A model generated the notes under the pieces. It was not told where the DNA came from. It saw only the letters and a list, made by a program, of their open reading frames with translations, and made no database searches. From NCBI RefSeq assembly GCF_016906535.1, contig NC_057372.1, positions 2,895,501 through 2,959,500 on the forward strand: DNA of 64,000 nucleotides. The letters run 5' to 3'. This stretch comes from Rhizoctonia solani (lineage: Eukaryota > Basidiomycota > Agaricomycetes > Cantharellales > Ceratobasidiaceae). Position numbers and translations under genes: made by a program. Shown here one piece after another: positions 23,741 to 33,651 of the stretch; position 1 is the stretch's first letter; each line of letters opens with the position of its first letter.

Positions 23741-24757
23741 AATGCTATGAAAGTTAACGATTGTCGTGTTGATAAAGTTCGAAGAAATATGCTGCTTGGA
23801 TATCAAATGCAAAAGTGAGCCTGTCACTAAACTTTAAAGGAGTTAGTATTGATAAAAAGGTAGGATGGGCAGGACGAACCCAATTGCGTAGCAAGGAGAA
23901 AAAGTGGACCTGCACTGGGGCTGGAGAAAAGGTTGAGTTTGAGAGGAGGTGACTACCGGAGTGAAGAATTAGCACCCTCATTCACGGCCTTTTATATCTA
24001 ACATGAATATAGGGAAAGTATATGGGTATCATGAACCTCGATGTTGAACCGCGCTCGTGCCCAACCCACTTGGACTTCCGGATTCCGGATTCCGAGGCTG
24101 GTTGTCAAGAGTGATAGATGGGTTGTCATCGGAATCTTGCATCCAGTCACAATTGATATGGGTATGCCTACTACGAACGACGAGAAATGCGCATATTGCC
24201 AGGGAACCTTGTACCCGGAATGTTACTTCCGCACTCGGCGACTGCCAACCATTCCTGAAGGCAATTGATTAGGTTCGCAGCTTGTTCGCATTTGAAATTA
24301 TGAGCAACTCGCGCATGGCTTGTATACCACCTGATACAATCTTCGAAAGAATACGGTGATATAGTAAAAGATCCAGTGGGACATTCTTCACATGCCCGGG
24401 CATCAGCTATTTTAAAACGTCTTGGCACACAGCGTGAGGAAGTCATGGTCATGCTTAAACACATTAGCCTGATGCATGATTCATTGATAAGCAAGCAGCA
24501 AAATATCTGTTCTCGTCAAAGCTGGCTTATATCTTGAGAAATTCATAGAAGGCTGGGCGCTACGGCGTATATATCAACTCGCCCCAATATGAGTGAGGCT
24601 CAGGAGTTAAGCGCCCCGTATGTGTCCAATGATTGTGGCTGTGCTAGGCGAAATTGCTCTTTATCTTCTCACCCTCCTTGTAGATTAGCACTCCACAACC
24701 ATCACCACTGGGCCTCCAGGCTCGACGACTCTCGTTAAACAACAACTTATTGATTCA
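23741..24757. promoter_or_regulatory. Promoter region of the GEgh16-type gene and upstream region of the arabinokinase-like gene
   Basis: On the minus strand a TATA-type box (GATATAAAAGG) lies at about 23988-23998, some 250 bp upstream of the GEgh16-type start. The rest divides two divergent genes. An alternative ATG at 24589 for the downstream gene opens a short frame that does not splice in phase into the conserved exon, so it was not used. Confidence 0.45.
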
Positions 24758-26887
24758 ATGGAGCGCCAAGTTATTGCATACTATTGCTCTGGACATGGCT
24801 ATGGCCATGCAACACGGGTGTCGGGTATGCTTTGTCATGATATCATAGTCCTCGTCGCTGGCGCTTAACAGGAACTTCCGCTTTGCAGCATTTACGTCCC
24901 ACTTGCTTGAGCTGGGGAGCCGCTTTGAGGTCCATATTGTGTCTTCAGCACCCGCTCACATATTCTCGGACTGTCTCAAGGCATCCGAACATTGTCATTA
25001 TCGCTATGCCGAGATTGATCCCGTAGTGGCCCAGCCACTCGCGTACCGGTGAGTGTCCGCATGACGTGTCTTTACGCGAATTCTCACAATAACATTGCAA
25101 CAATCGCCAGAGTTGACCGAGACAAGAGTGTCCGTGTACTCGAACGGTTCCTAAGCCAACGTGATGCAAAGATAGCTCAGGAGTTGGAATGGCTAGGCAA
25201 GATCGGCGCATGTTGCGTATTGAGCGACTCGGCATTCTTGGCATGGTACGCAACCTATCGGCCTTATCTCCTACACGCATTTCTGATCTTTTGCCTCGTT
25301 GAAACAGCGCAGCTGCCAATGCAGCATCGCTTCCTTGTGCACTAGTGACCAATTTCACATTCGACTCTGTTTACTCGTACCTGGGAACTCAATTCATTGA
25401 CGAGTCTCCTTCGTCCCAGTCCACCCCACATCAAGAACACGCGGCAGCGGTGTCTGAACTGCCCCCAGACGTACCCATTCCCGAGTCTATCCTTGCTCCT
25501 TTAGTCGACCAAATTGTCAAGGATTATCGATGTGCGGATTTGCTTCTCCGTCTCCCTGGTGCTATCCCTATTCCATCGTTCTCTCCAAATCACCCTCTAC
25601 CCGCACCAAACTGGGTCGACCTCGAGACATGTCGGTTCAAGCCCGAAGTAACCAATACCCTACTACAACAAGCCGAAACACTTCCTTTGTACCCTTCGAT
25701 CCCATTTCCGACTGGGAAGTCCAAACCGGTCTCGAGGCAAATTCGACAAGCACCACTGTTAGTCCGTCATCCAACCCCTGACACAGATCGAACCCAACTT
25801 TTGGATTACATTGGTGTACCACGCTCGTTCCATGGCCACAAGGTCTTGATCGTATCATTTGGAGGCCAAGTAATCAAGCGACCCACTGGGACACGCACAC
25901 CTTCAAGGACACCTTCACCCAACTACTCGCCTCCAGGCTCGACGATTAACTTGCAAAATCCAACCCCCCCTTCGCGACCGAGGCATCATCGCCATACCTC
26001 CAGTGTGGCCTCAGTTGCGTCACTGACCGCATCCAACGTTGTCAATGACCCTGAGCGATTGCATGCTGCCCTGGCAAGTCCGGCTCGGATCGCGACTCCG
26101 TCTCACATCTATGTTCCAGGGGCCCCGCCAGCATCGAACCCCTCTTCACCTATGCTCTCCACTGTGCGTTCGAATTCGACAGGTCCGGTCTTTGCCTCGT
26201 TCTTTACTCCACCAACCCCCGGGACCGAGTTTTCGGGGCCGCCGGCACCCGGAGCATTTGTGGAAGTCAAGCCCCATAAGGACATTTACCTCACTGTACC
26301 TCATTCATTGCCTACCCCTGATGACTCTGCCGAAAGCTCTCCGATTGACGATGATCTAGACATCCCTCGGCTTATCCCGGAAGGCTGGATCGCGATCGTC
26401 TGCGGCGTTTCCAAGAATTGGGGAGAAGAGGACCTGCCCGAGAGGTTCTTTGTGGCGCCAAAGGATGTCTATATGCCGGATGTAACTGCTATGGGTGATG
26501 TCTTGCTTGGTAAGTTGGGTACGGTACATGCGCGGAGTGCGTCGATAGCTGCACACCGTTTGTTTATGGTAAGTTGTTTTGGGCGATTGTGCTAGTAATA
26601 CGAATTGATCGCCGCGATTTGCAGTTCCGCGAGCTTTGTTTGTAGAGGAACACGGTCTGCGCATGTTGATGGAGACGGCTGGAACCGGTGTCGAACTGCC
26701 TCGCGAGCGTTACGAGGCCGGAGATTGGGCCTCTGCCATCGAAGAAGCGTGGGCTCTCGGCGCCGAAAAGAAAATTGCCCGAAGACTATTGGGAGCTCGG
26801 GGAGATGCCCGGCGACGCCGACAAGGAGAGGAGATGGCCCGCGAGTTTGAAGCTTGGTTGAGCCTCTGGACTCAGCCTCGTCACTAA
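24758..26887 (+). CDS. L-arabinokinase-like N-terminal (glycosyltransferase-fold) protein, with apparent frameshift
   Basis: From ATG 24758 the protein reads MERQVIAYYCSGHGYGHATR, then SAFTSHLLELGSRFEVHIVS, RDKSVRVLERFLSQRDAKI, CALVTNFTFDSVYSYLG, VKDYRCADLLLRLPGAIPIP, HGHKVLIVSFGGQ, PEGWIAIVCGVSKNW, and PKDVYMPDVTAMGDVLLGKL. This is the GT-B-like N-terminal half of plant L-arabinokinase. The GHMP kinase half is absent. A Ser/Pro/Thr-rich insert of about 110 residues lies between FGGQ and PEGW. The family should continue GKLGYGTCAE..., but after TTGGG (26517-26519) the frame slips; with one extra G it reads YGTCAECVDSCTPFVYVPRA across the intron into FVEEHGLRML and the 3' end at 26887. Without it the protein ends early at FRELCL. 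The function of stand-alone fungal copies is unknown. Confidence 0.7.
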
Positions 26888-27113
26888 AGCCTAATTACGG
26901 ACAAAATAACTATATATAAACGAACTAGAGCCTGAGATGGACATTCTTAAATGAACATTTTTGTATTTGATTGGACTTGCTTGATGTATCTGAACAATTG
27001 GCCTACTCGCATTTCTTTGCTTTGTATCTTTCATTTACTACGTTGTCGATACTAGCTCTCAATGTATTTCTCCTGTAGAGGTCCCGTAGAATACATGCGA
27101 GCCAGTGCTCTCC
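26888..27113. other. Short convergent 3' region
   Basis: AT-rich spacer between two convergent genes. It contains no gene; it should hold both 3' UTRs. Confidence 0.5.
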
Positions 27114-28014
27114 TTACTTGAATTCGGTTGCCCCTAGGACAATCTCCAATACACCTTTCAAGCCCCTCTCTTCCAAAAACTCTCTCACCTCGCCCATATT
27201 ACCCCGGTTTCCTCGTGCCCCTCGAGTCGAGATCATCTCGGTTACCTCTCGCATATCTTCAAATGCTCGTGCCGCTAAGCCGGACTCGCGATGTCGTTCC
27301 GTAATCTTTTTCTGATGAGAGGGAATATCCGCCCACGAGACCGTCTTGACCTCGCTGATAAATGCGTCTGGGGCAGTTGGGCTGGGTGCTTCGATACAAA
27401 GCAGGCCTGGTTTCCCGGCAAGGACGAATCCAGTGATCGAATATTTGGGCAAGTCGAACCATATCGTCTCGTTTAGATCGAGTGGAAAGAGAAGGGAGGT
27501 AGAACCATGCTCGGGTGATAGCGGTACGCGTAGGAGGTGCGATCTTATCAGTCGTGGACGAATCATTCGTTAGATCGGCTAACAATGATTTTTTGGTGTC
27601 TTCCGAATCAAAATATTCAATTATTTGCATAAGCCAATCTCTTCCGTCTTCTGCTCCTTGGACTTCTAGTTCTGGTGATCCAGTGTACGAAGGTAGAGAA
27701 GCTAGCAGTCGCTCATAGTCGGCTCGAGACAGCCAGGTCGGGTGTTTAATTGATATATCAAGCAAGGGTGCGGATCTGGACTCGAGCCCAGGGGCCCGCA
27801 GGTGAACTGTTATAAAAAGTGTGATGGTTCTTGTATCGGAGATGCTTAGGTGAACCGTAAATGAATGTTTGCTAGCGCTGGCCTTGTCTCAAAGGAGCTC
27901 GGGTCATCCAGATACTCAGTCAATGTAGCAAGGATGGCTTGGCTTTCGTCCGCAATCTCTAGTTCTCCCGGCCCGAGGAACATAGATGTTAAGAGCTCAA
28001 CAACTGATTTTGCA
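27114..28014 (-). CDS. RWD domain protein with C-terminal DUF1115 (RWDD2-like); 5' end unresolved
   Basis: The N-terminal part gives VVELLTSMFLGPGELEI and ILATLTEYLDDPSSFE, then FTVHLSISDTRTITLFI and LLDISIKHPTWLSRADYERL, an RWD fold. The C-terminal part, after one intron, has RAWFYLPSLSTRSKRDDMV, YSITGFVLAGKPGLLCIEA, VKTVSWADIPSHQKKITERH and a tail ending LEIVLGATEFK, as in RWDD2A/B and the Prp3 C-terminal (DUF1115) group. The function of RWDD2 is unclear; RWD domains mediate protein contacts. Two faults are visible: no in-frame ATG precedes the RWD part, and the frame must shift by one base at the T-run corresponding to 27859-27861 between the two RWD halves. Confidence 0.65.
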
Positions 28015-28354
28015 CCTCGAGTACATCGTTACCGAGTCATAGCAGAAGCCTTCGGGTGCATTAGTTCAAATGAATAAATATCAGAAACTGTGATCCGTCA
28101 CGTGTTGCCTCGTTTCGTATGATGTCATAGTCAACCTATGAATTAGTATATTCGCAGTTCTGCAAGCCAACCTTTAAAAATGTGGAGGAAGCGTGACTCC
28201 TAATAAAGCAACACTAAAACATAATAGGCTCTGCATTCTTGCGTACATATATGCGCTAAACCCGGCCAAGAAATATACATGATTCAGTGATGAACGTCTC
28301 GTACGATTACAGTTATACAATTCACAGTTAGACACAGAAAGAGTTGTAGCTCCC
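28015..28354. other. Intergenic region between RWD gene and transcription factor gene
   Basis: About 340 bp that should contain the missing first exon or promoter of the RWD gene and the 3' UTR of the transcription factor. No domain seen. Confidence 0.4.
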
Positions 28355-31256
28355 CTAAGGATTTCCATTATTAGAAATGGTAGATGGCGTGAAACTCCCG
28401 CTGTGATAATACTCGGTACCATTTCCATGATGCATGGAGTACCCTTCATGGAAATTCGGGTCATAGGGCAAAGGCAGAACATGTGGGTTTGGTAAAAACT
28501 GTGCTCCTGACGGCATGCCCATCAATGGATGTTGGTGAAGTTGGTGGAGCCCAGGATACTGTACATGATGCTGAAGTTGGGATGGGATCGAGATTGTGTA
28601 GCCTAGTTCGAAAGGGTCCTGTTGTGATATGAATTCGCGGTAAAGCTGCGTAGTTGTTGGTGCTGGGAGTGTACCGTAAGGAGCTGGACCAGTAGAACTC
28701 GGGAGAGCGGGATGGGAATACGCCACTGGTGATGAGTCAGCACTCGGTGGTTGTGCTTGAAGATTCGCAGGCCTGAAACTGAATTAATTGAAGTTCTGCA
28801 ATGCATGGGACCTGGTACCCACAGTTGAACATTCGTCTCTGCGGTTTGCTCTTGCAATAAGCTTTGCAAGTAGCTTGCTGATATTTTCGCACAATCCCAT
28901 GTTTGAGCTGCGGCCTGGAGCGCATAAACACATTCCGTGTTCCTTCGTGAGCGTCGGCTCTTTTCTTGACAGCTGTTTCCGAGAGACTTGCGCTTTGAAC
29001 TAGGAGAGTAGCCCCGGCCATGAATATCACCTACCAAACTCATAAGATCAACCTAGCCGAAACGGACAAAGAGCGTACCTGAAGCATTGATAACGGGAAA
29101 TACCGCATTCCGTAACATTTATCGAAGAGCATGACGAGATGTACAATTTTGACCGTTGCTCGGTCACAGATCTTGACGCTCAGGTCGGTAAAGGAAGAAG
29201 GGATTTCCGTTGAGGCGTTCGACGCCGAACGGGCTGTCCTCGCATAAAATGGACGATGTAGAAGAAGAAGAAGCCACCAATAGGCGATATTCAATACTAT
29301 GACGTGTGGAAGGGGTTTGGTGGCGGAGCGAGCTGAAATGGTGAGGCTCTCAGGAAGATTGTTATACCATGTGTCGAGGTTAAGGCTTTCAAGAGGTGAA
29401 CACATGTGTCAGATATTGACAAGACAGCTTACTGGATGTCAGAAACACTGTCCTTCTGTGTAACCTCCAGTTTTGACGGCCTTGAGTATCTTTTTGGGAA
29501 TAAGCCAAATTCCTACTCGCATAAGGTTGCAAGACTTACACAGCTTCCATAATCCGCACTCCAAAAGCATAAGCTTGCATGCCTCGAAGAAGACCTTCGT
29601 AGTCCGACTTGGTTGTGGTTTTTCAACTTCTCCTGGCGACTGAATCTTTCTCCTGGCCATATTTGTTGATCCAGGTTATCATCAATTTCAGGGAGATTTA
29701 CGTTGAGGTGTGGTAGGGGGACATCATAATCTCGACCGTAGTCAAGTGACTATCAAATTGTAAGGCTTTGAGTCTAGGGGAAAGATGGGCCTGCTCACCA
29801 TTATCTTGTCTAAACCCATGTGTGAGTGATGTGATGAATATGGTAATGAATACAGTTACCTTGGCAGAATGTTGACCAAAATTGCCAATCTCGAGCAACG
29901 AGCTCCTCCTGAGTGATCCGTTGACTTTCAACCCATGGTCGTGAATCGATGCATAACCCAACTATGGGGAAATATGAGAATCGTAATAGGTGTAACAAAG
30001 AGGCACTCACGCGCCCGAACCATCCGACAACTCATTCCTAGACTGATGTTAGACACAACAGAGACCATCAGATGTAATACACACCAAAGTATAGGTATGC
30101 CAACCCGCGTTCTCCCAAGCTTGCGTGATAGTCACTCAAAAATGTCAAGGCTTGAACCACTGTTATGGTAGGTCGGTCGCATTCCTTTTCTAAATGCTGC
30201 TTGGCGCATGAGGCAAAATGGGCACGAGTTTCCTTGGCCTTTACTAGGGGTTTGTCCGAAAAAGCGGTTGCGAAGCTCATTAATGCGCAGTGCAGGAATG
30301 GGCTGTAGGTCAATGCGCGGGCTTCGTGAGGATGGGGGTCAGGGTATCCGGGTGTTAGTTGGACGAGCATGTCCCGCAAAAAGTGCTCTGGCTCTATAAC
30401 TCGCAACCAAGTAGTGTGAAAAGCGAAGCATCTATGAAGCAGGATGTCATGCTCCATACGATCAAACTCTGTAGCTGGGTCGAGTTGCGACAGACATAGG
30501 TTTCGCCCCCATTCACATTGGTCAGAAAGTTGGGTGGCACGGGGCTGAAGGTGAGAGGGCGTATTTGGGTCGCGTTGGAAGACATATTGATAAGTGTAAG
30601 GATCGTGCGGAAGACGCTGTGGGGGTGACAGATTGTCTGAGGGGAAAGTAGACCACATGGATGTGGGGCCACTGGCACTAATGTTTCCTTCTTGCATCTA
30701 TCTATGAGATGAGCCACGAACCCTTTGACGGTCAGTTGGTGGAGTTGACTCGCCGTTAGATGAGATTGCCCTGGGAACTCGGGTTGGGGCTCGGGCTGGG
30801 CTCCGTCGCTGCTTGCTGAGGAGGGCACCAAACTGGCACGCATGGTATCAGGGTTGTGAACAGGGCGAAGCTGTGCTACTTCTGCCTCAAGTTCTCTGAT
30901 CCTAACGCGAAGGCTCTCGACCAATTGCTTTGTGGCCGGTCGACGCGCATCTTCTTCTTGGCTCCAGGTACACTGTGTAGGGTTAGTATTCTCAAACTGC
31001 CTGGGCCAAGCAGTGTTTGCATTACCTCGTGGCCCTAAAATCTCATCAGTTTACGAGTCATTTATATCACAGAAAGCAAATACGGACATAGAATGTGCAT
31101 GTTCCACAGACTGGGTGGACCCCATCACATTTGCATCTTCTTCTTCGACAACTGTTGCAAGCTTTGGTGGCGTGGTGAGCGCGCCGCTTGTTTCACAAAA
31201 TGTAAGAACGTGTAGTTAGATTATTAAATATGGCTAACCTTGGATGTGGAGGACAT
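28355..31256 (-). CDS. Zn2Cys6 transcription factor with fungal-specific regulatory domain
   Basis: Exon 1 is MSSTSK (from ATG 31256), spliced to RRAHHATKACNSC and the full zinc cluster C-x2-C-x6-C-x6-C-x2-C-x6-C, ending in CTWS. The last spacer is completed by a 9-nt exon, GGCCACGAG (31026-31034), coding Gly-His-Glu. A short coiled coil follows (VESLRVRIRELEAEVAQL). The regulatory (Fungal_trans, PF04082-like) region is spread over several exons: EHDILLHRCFAFHTTWLRVI, SPFLHCALMSFATAFSDKPL, WFST-like stretches, LNIAYWWLLLLLHRPFYARTA. The C-terminal tail is Gln/His/Pro-rich and ends at NNGNP. It is expected to bind CGG triplets as a dimer. It is divergent from an alcohol dehydrogenase across a shared promoter that contains such a site. 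Confidence 0.85.
31026..31034 (-). other. 9-nt microexon within the zinc-cluster region
   Basis: On the minus strand the sequence reads ...TTTTAG, then GGCCACGAG, then GTAATG..., a 9-nt exon between two introns in phase 0. With it the last two zinc-ligand cysteines are six residues apart, the canonical spacing; without it they are three apart. Confidence 0.65.
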
Positions 31257-31580
31257 GACAGAGTCTCGACTGTGGTGCGGTTCCGGGTTGCTCTCAACGA
31301 AGGCCACAGTTTGGTCGATCACAACCATGACGTCAACAAATAAGCATCAACACACAGCCACCCACCTCCACCTTACGCATACAATCAGCCATCGGCGTCG
31401 ATCTGCCGATGAGTTGGCCAGACCAATGTTCCCCTTATACTTTAGCGACGTCAGGTTGACTGTATTGACATCAGTTCTTCCAACTAACCAAGTCCGGTGC
31501 CGGCCCTGATTAAATAGATATATGTATATATACCTCTGGTTAGAGCCTTTCCTGAGTATCACAGACAACCCTTCATCAAC
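31257..31580. promoter_or_regulatory. Shared divergent promoter of the Zn2Cys6 factor and alcohol dehydrogenase genes
   Basis: 324 bp between the two start codons. TATA-like elements (ATATATGTATATATAC) lie at about 31516-31531, 50-65 bp before the dehydrogenase ATG. TGACGTCA-like half-sites occur near 31330 (TGACGTCAA). The most striking element is the palindrome listed separately at 31390-31411. Confidence 0.6.
31390..31411. promoter_or_regulatory. Putative Zn2Cys6 dimer site, CATCGG-N10-CCGATG
   Basis: A perfect 6-bp inverted repeat, CATCGG and CCGATG, with a 10-bp spacer. Its core CGG-N10-CCG is the spacing used by Put3-type zinc-cluster dimers. It lies between a Zn2Cys6 factor gene and a divergent dehydrogenase gene, so auto-regulation and co-regulation by the neighbour are plausible. 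Binding itself is inferred. Confidence 0.6.
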
Positions 31581-33167
31581 ATGTCCGGCATTCAATTCAA
31601 GGGATACGCCATTCACGACAAGAAAAAATGGGTTAGTACTTTTAGCATGGTATCACTGCTTGAGGCCGACTGGTAGCACCTTCAGAGCGATTTGAAACCT
31701 GTCGAAATCCAACCAAAGAAATGGGAGGAAACCGATATTGACATTGCCATCACCCACTGCGGGTACGTCCCATCAACTGAGTGTATATACCCAAACCTTA
31801 TCATTCATTTACTCGAATAGTGTATGTGGCTCCGATATCCACACGCTGACTAATGGGTGGGGCAATCTTGACCATCTCCCCCTAGTAGTCGGGTAAGCTT
31901 TTACCCATTAGCTAACTTCTGTCTTTGAACCAATTAGGCTTGCAGCACGAGATTATCGGCAAGGCCGTTCGTGTAGGATCCATTGCTGCCGAGAAGACAG
32001 GCTTCAAGGTTGGCGACCGCGTAGGCGTGGGTGCTCACATCTGGAGTTGCGGTGAATGTCAAGCATGCAAGACCGACAACGAAAACTACTGTCCCAAGGG
32101 ACTGGATACATATGTGGGTGGCTCGCTTAGTATCGGTTGATTGAGTATACTAACTCAATGGCAGAACTCCCCTTATCCTGATGGAATCATTTCCCAAGGT
32201 GGATTTAGCACTGCGATCCGTGCTGATCACCGATTCGCTTTCCCTATCCCAGAGAAGCTCAAATCGGAGCATGCAGCTAGTATGCTCGTATGTCGTCACG
32301 TGCTTCGCTTGTTCTGGCTACTGATATTCTATGGCCAGTGCGCTGGACTAACGGTCTTTTCGCCCCTTGTCCGGAATGGCTGTGGTCCAGGCAAGAAGGT
32401 TGGTATTGTGGGGCTTGGTGGTCTCGTAAGTTATATGTTAGGTTATCTAATAATATAATTTACTGAAAATACCAAACGACCATAGGGGCATTATGGGGTC
32501 ATGTTTGCTAAGGCACTGGGTGCCGAGGTCTACGTTCTTTCGCACAGCCCGAATAAAGAGGCCGATGCGAAGAAGCTTGGAGCTGACCACTTCATTGTAA
32601 CTAGCGACAAGGTAGCGGTGATTAACTCTGCAAAGAGTACGAGTAGTACTGAACTATGTGGCTAGTCCCAAATGGAGAAAATTCAACTTTCACTCAACTT
32701 GATTATTTCGACAGTTGATGTGACTGAAGGATATCCATTGAAGGATTTCCTTCCGTACATTTCAGTCCATTCGCCGCTTTATTCCATTTCTGACTCATCT
32801 ATCCGTAGGTTACTGTTCGTCAATGGTGTCTTTGTCAACGTTGGAATTCCTGATTCCCCACTTCCCCAAATCGGGCCGTTTGATATCGTTGCCAACGGAG
32901 TTCACCTTGCAGGATCACTTATTGGATCCAAGAAGGAGGCTATCCAAATGCTGGTAAGGATCTCAAATAGCATCTATACCCAAGTAACACTAAGCGCTTT
33001 GAAATCGGTAGCAACTGGCTGCAGATAAGGGAATTGAGCCATGGATCGAGTTGATGCCGATGAGCAAAGTAAAGGAAGCAGTTGAGGGCATGAAAGAGGG
33101 CAAACCCAAGTACCGCTACGTCCTGGTCCAAGACTTTGTTCCGACCGACGGCAGTGGCTTCCATTGA
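31581..33167 (+). CDS. Zinc-dependent alcohol dehydrogenase, ADH6/cinnamyl alcohol dehydrogenase type
   Basis: The start is MSGIQFKGYAIHDKKKW. Exons give CGVCGSDIHTLTNGWG (catalytic Cys), HEIIGKAVRVGS (His/Glu ligands), the structural zinc cluster WSCGECQACKTDNENYCPKG, QGGFSTAIRADHRFAFPIPE, the NADP-binding KVGIVGLGGLGHYGVMFAKA, SHSPNKEADAKKLGADHFIV and FVNVGIPDSPLPQIGPFDI. The end is TGA at 33165-33167. ADH6/7-type enzymes reduce medium-chain and aromatic aldehydes, preferring NADPH, in the cytosol. All introns join in phase except one: the donor GTCGG|GTAAGC (31888-31896) leaves one base short before CACGAG, while GTCGGG|GTAAGC would give VVGHEIIG. The neighbouring Zn2Cys6 factor is the likely regulator. 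Confidence 0.88.
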
Positions 33168-33651
33168 GCTATACGTCGAGACCCACTAGTTTAGTGAACA
33201 GTGGATAATGTTCAATAATAGTACTAATCATGTAATAAGCGGATTTTTGAAATAGTCGTATTGTATCCAATCACATTGGTACTTGTATGAACATTGAGAG
33301 TGATTGAGATCAAGGTGCCGGGGCCATGATCCCAGATGAGACTTTGATCCGAATATTATCAACTCCTGCAAGTATATGCGGAGCGTGAAATTATCTCGAC
33401 CCATATCATAAACGAAAACAGACATAAACTAGCGGCCCAGCTCGAGCAGCCAAGCAGCTGTATCTCCTATATTCATATAGAATACAGGAGAAACTGAAAA
33501 GAAATTAATTGCATTTTTAATTTCCCTGTGCCTGAATAAGAAATGACTTCGCTAGCTCAGAATCAGAATAAACGCTATCAAACAGCTCGATTGCATGTGA
33601 CTGTATGGTATCATTATATTCAATCGAGAGTACAGTGCCTGCGGCTAGAAT
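33168..33651. other. AT-rich convergent intergenic region
   Basis: Separates the 3' ends of the dehydrogenase and the second F-box gene. AT-rich, no frame with a domain, no clear repeat. Confidence 0.5.

Noticed and set aside
24589..24680. Alternative upstream start for the arabinokinase-like gene
   Set aside because: The short first exon would not join in phase with the conserved exon by any visible GT/AG pair.
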